Positions 7,519 to 12,389 of a stretch of 12,389 nt of DNA are shown here, one piece after another. A program made the translations under genes and the position numbers. The notes beneath the pieces are model-generated. The model was not told the origin of the DNA. It did no database searches and saw nothing but the letters and a program-made list of their open reading frames with translations. Source of the DNA: JBGQAS01 sp964498605 (lineage in GTDB: Bacteria > Chloroflexota > Anaerolineae > Anaerolineales > Anaerolineaceae); the NCBI GenBank assembly GCA_964498605.1, contig CAZCHK010000056.1:1-12389 (forward strand), read 5' to 3'. Position 1 is the first letter of the stretch; each line of letters begins with the position of its first letter.

Positions 7519-7528
7519 NNNNNNNNNN
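7519..7528. other. Assembly gap of 10 Ns
   Basis: Ten unknown bases, a typical scaffolding placeholder, so the true length is unknown and may be negative (overlapping contigs). The near-duplicate sequence on both sides starts and ends exactly at the gap, as expected when two overlapping but divergent contig ends are joined. Confidence 0.97.
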
Positions 7529-7612
7529 ACAGTTAGGGCAGGTGGATGATCCGCCAATAAATGGTGATGTCGAGTGACAATCAAGACATTCAGCGATGAA
7601 ATGAACTGCCAT
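7529..7612 (-). pseudogene. N-terminal fragment of a second PLP-enzyme copy, cut by the gap
   Basis: 28 codons beginning MAVHFIAECLDC, differing from the full enzyme's first 28 residues at three places (V for A, G for A, N for S) and keeping all four zinc-ribbon Cys. It starts 15 bases after the kinase stop, with GGGGGA upstream. The gap interrupts it, so it is the start of this strain's enzyme gene rather than a decayed gene. The frame running on through the Ns reads the kinase tail out of frame, which shows the join is not a natural protein. Confidence 0.8.
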
Positions 7613-7660
7613 GCGATCCCCCGGCTTCTATTTCTGTTTCATGCCGTGTCTGAGCAGCGC
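7529..7660. repeat. Junction copy 2: kinase 3' end / PLP enzyme 5' end
   Basis: 132 bases, the partner of 7388-7518, on the right contig and continuous with the full kinase gene. The mismatches lie in the enzyme codons, the spacer and the kinase tail alike, so the whole junction diverged as a unit. That fits two related genomes better than a recent local duplication. Confidence 0.9.
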
Positions 7661-10600
7661 GTCGTTGAGCGTCGGTAAAAGGATTTCTTCTTTAAGCATT
7701 CCTTTGCTGAGCAGTGTCTGTCCGAACTGGCTGATCAGTTGTGATTGGATAGGGGTCAGGTCAGAATCAGAAAGGAACAAAATGGGGATGTCTGTCAATG
7801 ACGGGTCGGATTGAAGCATTTCGAACAGTGTAAATCCATCGATGTCCTTCAGGAAAAGATCCAGAATGATGATGTCAGGATGGGAGGCGTGCACTTCTTC
7901 CAGTCCTTCTCTGCCAGTAGAGGCTATTGTCACCGAGTACTGGGCATTCCCGTCAAACATTTTTTGAATACCCTGCGCGGATGTCGCATCATCATCAATA
8001 ATCAGGAGATTCTTCACGCCGCTGCTGATGTTGATCCGTTTCACGGCGTTGACAAGGTCTTCCTGCAGGAACGGCTTCACCAGGTAATCGGCCACGCCAA
8101 GTTTGATGCCGCGTTCCTTTTCCTCGACAATGCTCGCAATGATGATCGGGATGAGCTGAGTCTCCGGGTTGTCTTTTAAATCCCGGATGACAGTCCACCC
8201 ATCCTTCTGGGGCATCATGATGTCTACCAGTATGGCAAAGGGTTTGATCCGCTTGGCTGTATCCAGCGCTTCCAGAGGGTCCGTCAGGGAAAACACGTCA
8301 AACCCCTGAGGTTTAAGATATCGTTCATAAAGGCTGAGGATGTCAGGGTTATCATCGATCGCCAGTATGGTGTTCCCCTCGGGAAAGTAGGTTGAGGGTT
8401 CATTTTTTTTCTTTGTTTCAGGAACAGGGAGGGTGAAGAAGAAACGGCTCCCTCTGCCGGGTTCGCTGTACTCCAGCCCGATCCGCCCTTGATGCATTTC
8501 AATGATCGATCTGCTGATGCTTAAACCAAGTCCTGTTCCGCCAGCTTTGCGTGTTGGAGAATCATCCACCTGGCTGAAGGGCTGGAAAAGTTTTCCAAGA
8601 TCTTTAGAATCAATTCCACTGCCTGTGTCCGTAACGGTCACCAAAATCTCTTTTCTGCCCGTTGGCGATTCGGATGTTTTCGCCTCGATGGTGATGGAGC
8701 CGGAATCTGTGAACTTGACGGCGTTGGACACCAGGTTGATCAGAACCTGCCCGATTCGAGTGTGGTCAGCCCGAACAGTTGGAAGATCCGGGGGAACGAC
8801 CTGTTCCAATTTTATCGGTTTGTCTTTGATCAATCCGGCTGCCGTGGACATGGCGGAGTTGATGACATCAACAATGGAAATCTCTGTAAATTGCAGTTCC
8901 ATCTTCCCGGCTTCAATCTTGGATATGTCGAGGATATTGTTGATCAGGTTTAATAGGTGCTGCCCCGAATTATATATTGCCGCGAGGTCCTGAGACTGTG
9001 TTTCGTTAATTGGACCGTCAATCCCTTTCAGGATTACACGGCTGAAACCGATGATCGAATTGAGCGGTGTTCGAAGCTCATGGCTCATGTTCGCAATGAA
9101 TTGCGTTTTGATACGGTCGATTTCGTGCAGTTCCTCGACCGCTTTCTGGGAAAGCTCAAACGCGCGCGCATTTTCAATGGCGATGGCGATCTGGTCAACC
9201 AGTAATTGCAGTACGGCGACTTCATTTTGCGTAAATGCGTTCAAGACATTGGCATGGACGTTGAGCGCACCAGTCACTCGACCGCCAAACTTGAGTGGGA
9301 TGCCAATTTCTGATTTTGTCTCAGAAAGAAACGTATTGGGAACGAATAGCTCGCTGGTTGAGGTGTCATTGACAATGACAGGTTCACCCAGAGCAGTAGT
9401 CTGGCCGATGATTGACGGATGACCAACCGCGAATTTATATTCACTGCTTTTCAATGCGGTTCCGGAATCGCCAGTAGCTTCCCGGATCACCGCGAATTGA
9501 TTGGTTTGGTCCAGTAAAAATATTGCCACGTGATAGAAAGAAAAACGCAACTGGATCTGCTCCACAAACCTTTTAAGAAGCTGATCCAGCGAAAGCGTTC
9601 CTGTTGTGTCTCGAGCGATTTCAGCCGCTGTTTGCAGCTCCAGCGCACGGCGTTGCGCTTCGCGTAACAGGCGCTGTCTTTCGATCGCGACGGAGATACC
9701 ACCGGCAGCCAGATTGAGCAGACGGACCTCGTCAGCTGAATACTCTGATTCTTCATTAGAGGTTGTGATGAGGAGGCCTGACAGCTTTCCCGCGCTTCTC
9801 AAGGGAACGATGATGAGACTTTTGACACCAGCCTCCAGCAGTGTTTTCTTGGAGGTGTCGTCGATCATCGCGTAACTTTCGAGATTCGGGATGGCGATCG
9901 TTTCTTCATGGATCGTTTGCAGCAGTGGCAGTGAACCCAGGGTGAGAGTGGCTCCCTCCTGGAAAATTACCGAGCGGATCTCCTGAGCCGCGATAACCTC
10001 AAGCTCCGTGGGAATGCCGACCCGATCTTGAACCGTGATTCCCAGGATAATCCCGCTGGCCTGTTTTGGCATAGCGTTTTGATTGACGAGGTCAACCAGG
10101 TCACTGGCTGTATTGGCTTGGGAGACACCGCTTGAAATTTTATAAAGCAACTCGGTCTCAGAAAGAGCATCCTGCGTTTGCTGGAACAACCTCAGGTTTT
10201 CCATCAGCGTGGCAAGCTGGTCGGCCAGAGGGGGGTAGGATCGCAGCTCACGGTTCCCAAAATGATGCCGATCCTCGTATTCCAGCAACAGCGCGCCAAT
10301 TTGCCGCCTGCCAACCAGCAGGGGCATCACAACCAGGGCGCCCACGTGTTGTCGGCTCAGTTCATTTTGCAGTTCAGGGGTAATTTGGATGTTATTGATA
10401 TCATCAAAAAATTCAGGAGCGGTTCTGATGACAAGTTCTTTGTACAGCTCCGTTTTTAATTCTGAACCTACTGGAAGAGGAGGATTCCCTCGACCGCTGA
10501 ACCAGGTGCCGACGACGTGAAGATTTAGAAGTTCCTGATTTGAGCCGATTGTGCAGCTCAACAGCACCCCCCGGTTCAGCGCAGGCACGACAAGCGCCTG

Positions 10601-11707
10601 TGCGATCGCTTCGACCATCTGGTTGAGATCTGTCGCGACTGCCAGACGATGGCTTGCGTTGTAAAGATTTTCTGTTTCGTCAAGGGATAGCTGAAGCTGC
10701 TCCAGTAGAGCTTCTCGGGTAAAGGTGTTTGAAAGGCCATCCGCGACAACCCGGTACGCGCTGATGTCTTCTGGTTTCAGATCAACAGTTGAAGTGGCGA
10801 AATCAAACGCGATGTAATTTGGCATGGAGGTTCTGCCAGGTACTGCAATCCAGGCTGTACTTTTAAGGCGGTTAACAGAAAAGTACTTGCTCTCAGGCTC
10901 GGGAGATGTATCAACATTTGCACCGATCCAGGACTGCTTCTGCAGTTCATTGGCCCAGGATGGAAAATCGTCAATTGCTAGCCTGGAAATTTGCTTTTTA
11001 TCAAAATCCACGGGGCTGTCCGGATTGATCCACTCCTGAACGGCTCGCCAATAAGTGCCACTTTCGTCCTCGCGAACCTGGGAATAATAAACGCGGTCCG
11101 CCCTTGTTGAATCCCCCAGGGTTTTTAATACGTTCGGCAAAGCTCTCGTACCCAGTTCTGTCAGCGTGGCAACAGCACTGGTAACCGCAGCGAGGTCTCT
11201 GTTCCTGCGAATGATTTCTTGCTGGGCCCTTGTGCGCTCCTCAAGTTCCTGCTGAACCTGCGCGTACAGCTGGGCGTTTTCCAGAGCCAGCTCTAACTGA
11301 TTGGTGATCTCGCTCACGAGCTGACGATCTTCCTCAGGTAGATCAGAGTTTGATTGTGATTCCAGCAACTCATTTAACCCGGAGATTTTCTTGCTCAGGC
11401 TTTCACTGATTACCTGCTCCTTCACTGCAGAGGACGTGCTTGATTGGGCGACCGGCTCAGGAGCCGCAGTGGCTGTGAGATCCTCCAGGCGATCCGAGTA
11501 ATCAAGGCCTTGAGCGTCGAGGTCAATTTGAGTTACTTTTTCTGCGCCAAAGACTGCTGGTATCCCGTTGTCACCGGATGAAATTGGTTTGCTGTCAGGA
11601 ATTTCGGAATGATCTGGCACCAAATTTTCCCGCTCATCAGCAGGAATCTCGTTCCGAATTTCTTGAAAAAGATTGTCAACTCGTTTTGATATTTTTCGCT
11701 TGGACAT
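7628..11707 (-). CDS. Soluble hybrid histidine kinase: 4 GAF, HisKA, HATPase, 2 receivers
   Basis: This 1359-residue protein has no membrane segment or signal peptide, so it is cytoplasmic. In order: a basic N-tip (K/R at 3, 4, 5, 8, 9), an acidic and probably disordered region to about 100, a coiled coil (about 105-170), and four GAF-like sensor domains (about 175-335, 345-505, 515-680, 690-850). Then come HisKA with His876 in SHELRTP, and the ATPase with N995, DTGSG (1027-1031) and GGTGLGL (1056-1062). Receiver 1 has D1118/D1119, D1162 and K1211. Receiver 2 has D1238-D1240, D1283 and K1335. All catalytic residues are present and there is no HPt domain. The GAF ligand is unknown; cyclic nucleotides, small metabolites, redox and light are all possible in this family. 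The start at 11707 has AGGAG 10 bases upstream, inside parA, which it overlaps by 32 nt, implying translational coupling. The receiver-bearing enzyme gene follows directly, making it a likely phosphorelay target. Confidence 0.95.
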   Translation of the reverse strand: MSKRKISKRVDNLFQEIRNEIPADERENLVPDHSEIPDSKPISSGDNGIPAVFGAEKVTQIDLDAQGLDYSDRLEDLTATAAPEPVAQSSTSSAVKEQVISESLSKKISGLNELLESQSNSDLPEEDRQLVSEITNQLELALENAQLYAQVQQELEERTRAQQEIIRRNRDLAAVTSAVATLTELGTRALPNVLKTLGDSTRADRVYYSQVREDESGTYWRAVQEWINPDSPVDFDKKQISRLAIDDFPSWANELQKQSWIGANVDTSPEPESKYFSVNRLKSTAWIAVPGRTSMPNYIAFDFATSTVDLKPEDISAYRVVADGLSNTFTREALLEQLQLSLDETENLYNASHRLAVATDLNQMVEAIAQALVVPALNRGVLLSCTIGSNQELLNLHVVGTWFSGRGNPPLPVGSELKTELYKELVIRTAPEFFDDINNIQITPELQNELSRQHVGALVVMPLLVGRRQIGALLLEYEDRHHFGNRELRSYPPLADQLATLMENLRLFQQTQDALSETELLYKISSGVSQANTASDLVDLVNQNAMPKQASGIILGITVQDRVGIPTELEVIAAQEIRSVIFQEGATLTLGSLPLLQTIHEETIAIPNLESYAMIDDTSKKTLLEAGVKSLIIVPLRSAGKLSGLLITTSNEESEYSADEVRLLNLAAGGISVAIERQRLLREAQRRALELQTAAEIARDTTGTLSLDQLLKRFVEQIQLRFSFYHVAIFLLDQTNQFAVIREATGDSGTALKSSEYKFAVGHPSIIGQTTALGEPVIVNDTSTSELFVPNTFLSETKSEIGIPLKFGGRVTGALNVHANVLNAFTQNEVAVLQLLVDQIAIAIENARAFELSQKAVEELHEIDRIKTQFIANMSHELRTPLNSIIGFSRVILKGIDGPINETQSQDLAAIYNSGQHLLNLINNILDISKIEAGKMELQFTEISIVDVINSAMSTAAGLIKDKPIKLEQVVPPDLPTVRADHTRIGQVLINLVSNAVKFTDSGSITIEAKTSESPTGRKEILVTVTDTGSGIDSKDLGKLFQPFSQVDDSPTRKAGGTGLGLSISRSIIEMHQGRIGLEYSEPGRGSRFFFTLPVPETKKKNEPSTYFPEGNTILAIDDNPDILSLYERYLKPQGFDVFSLTDPLEALDTAKRIKPFAILVDIMMPQKDGWTVIRDLKDNPETQLIPIIIASIVEEKERGIKLGVADYLVKPFLQEDLVNAVKRINISSGVKNLLIIDDDATSAQGIQKMFDGNAQYSVTIASTGREGLEEVHASHPDIIILDLFLKDIDGFTLFEMLQSDPSLTDIPILFLSDSDLTPIQSQLISQFGQTLLSKGMLKEEILLPTLNDALLRHGMKQK

Positions 11708-12389
11708 AACTCATAATCTCCTGTGCAAGAGCACGGTATTGAATGGATGCTCTACTGGAAGGCAGGTGGAACAAAATTGGCGTTCCTGCCACTTGTGACT
11801 CTCTTAGTTTTGTGTCGATTTCGATACAGGTATCAAACACACCGCTGCCGAATGTACCGCGCAGCTCTTCCATCATTCGAGTGTGGATTCTATTTCGCTT
11901 GTCGAACATGGTCAAAAGCAGTTTGTATGTCAGATTGGCATTCCCATTCTCACGTGTGGTTTTGATGAGCTGTATCATTGATTTCAACGCATAGATGGAA
12001 AAGTATTCCGCCTGGGTCGGGATGATCAGCAGATCAGCCGCGGTGATGGCATTGGCGGTCATAAACCCCAATTGGGGAGGGCAATCCATGAGTAAAAAAT
12101 CGCAGCTGTTATCGGAGTACCCCAGGAGTTTCTGAAGACCGGAAAACGAGGTCTTCTCTCCATCGGATGGAAAACCTTTAGAAAAAACCGGAACAAAGCT
12201 GATGTTGCTGTACTCTGTTGGTCTGGTGACCGTTTCGATAAATTGAAGACCTTCAAAAGAGCTCAGCGCGTCCGCTGCCGATGTGACAGGTTGAATCCCG
12301 AGAGAGAGTGCAAGATTGCCTTGAGGATCGAGATCCATCAGTGCGACGTGAGTTCCCAATTCACTTAATCCCGCTGCCAACGAAATCAC
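11676..12389 (-). CDS. ParA/Soj-type ATPase, 5' end outside window
   Basis: 237 visible residues ending in a normal stop. The frame is open at the right edge and begins with the helix that follows the P-loop, so the Walker A (KGGVGKT-type) motif should lie just outside. The GTG at the edge is an ordinary internal codon. Seen here are the Walker A' region L-M-D-L-D-P-Q-G-N (about 17-25) and the Walker B-type segment F-L-L-M-D-C-P-P (98-105). ParA ATPases dimerise with ATP, bind DNA non-specifically and form gradients on the nucleoid that move plasmids, chromosomes or protein clusters. No parB or centromere-like repeats follow; the next gene, overlapping by 32 nt, is the hybrid kinase. An orphan ParA coupled to a soluble signalling protein resembles systems that position cytoplasmic chemoreceptor clusters. 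A chromosomal ParA whose partner is upstream of the window is the alternative. Confidence 0.9.
   Translation of the reverse strand: MISLAAGLSELGTHVALMDLDPQGNLALSLGIQPVTSAADALSSFEGLQFIETVTRPTEYSNISFVPVFSKGFPSDGEKTSFSGLQKLLGYSDNSCDFLLMDCPPQLGFMTANAITAADLLIIPTQAEYFSIYALKSMIQLIKTTRENGNANLTYKLLLTMFDKRNRIHTRMMEELRGTFGSGVFDTCIEIDTKLRESQVAGTPILFHLPSSRASIQYRALAQEIMSYVQAKNIKTS
11718..11722 (-). promoter_or_regulatory. Ribosome binding site of the kinase, inside parA
   Basis: AGGAG on the minus strand, 10 bases before the kinase ATG and within the last codons of parA. It supports the start at 11707 and means ribosomes finishing parA reach the kinase start, a layout that favours matched production of the two proteins. 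Confidence 0.5.

Noticed and set aside
5783..7612. One 609-residue PLP enzyme with a doubled zinc ribbon
   Set aside because: The frame crosses the 10 Ns and reads the kinase 3' end out of frame between the two ribbon copies. In the kinase frame that same stretch gives the kinase C-terminus and its stop codon, so the join is artificial.
7388..7660. Mobile element, CRISPR unit or attachment site at the repeated sequence
   Set aside because: The repeat consists of coding ends plus the spacer of two neighbouring genes, with no terminal inverted repeats, integrase or regular spacers; a contig overlap explains it better.

Overview
The window reads like a piece of a metagenome-assembled scaffold from an uncultured bacterium. 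It has about 50% GC by eye, one 10-N gap, and a very large soluble hybrid histidine kinase with stacked GAF domains. The style of the kinase, the DMT permease and the mosaic regulators suggests Chloroflexota, class Anaerolineae. That placement is an impression from family style, not from a marker gene.

Layout. At the left edge (1-788, minus strand) is the N-terminal part of a polytopic membrane protein with features of a GT-C type glycosyltransferase; the window cuts off its C-terminus. A 750-base non-coding stretch follows. Next come two plus-strand genes: a P-type cation pump (1539-3983) with a mix of MgtA-like and Ca-pump-like motifs, and an OmpR-type response regulator (4099-4821) whose phospho-acceptor Asp is replaced by Glu. 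This regulator ends exactly where the minus-strand cluster ends; the two stop codons abut.

The rest (4822-12389) is one minus-strand gene cluster, in transcription order: a ParA-type ATPase (5' end outside the window), a 1359-residue soluble GAF4-HisKA-HATPase-REC-REC hybrid kinase overlapping parA by 32 nt, a threonine-synthase-like PLP enzyme with a C-terminal receiver domain, and an EamA/DMT permease 7 nt downstream. The combination suggests a two-component system whose output is a metabolic enzyme and perhaps an exporter rather than a DNA-binding protein. The kinase may be positioned in the cell by the ParA ATPase. The fusion and the cluster are the most novel content here.

The kinase/PLP-enzyme junction contains an assembly problem. 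The 10-N gap (7519-7528) is flanked by two roughly 131-base copies of the same junction at about 87% identity, each carrying the end of the kinase gene and the start of the enzyme gene. The simplest reading is that two contigs from related strains were joined without merging their overlap, so one kinase gene and one enzyme gene are real. A true tandem duplication hidden in the gap is the alternative. The apparent 609-residue reading frame through the gap is not a real protein; the supported enzyme is 562 residues, starting at 7471.
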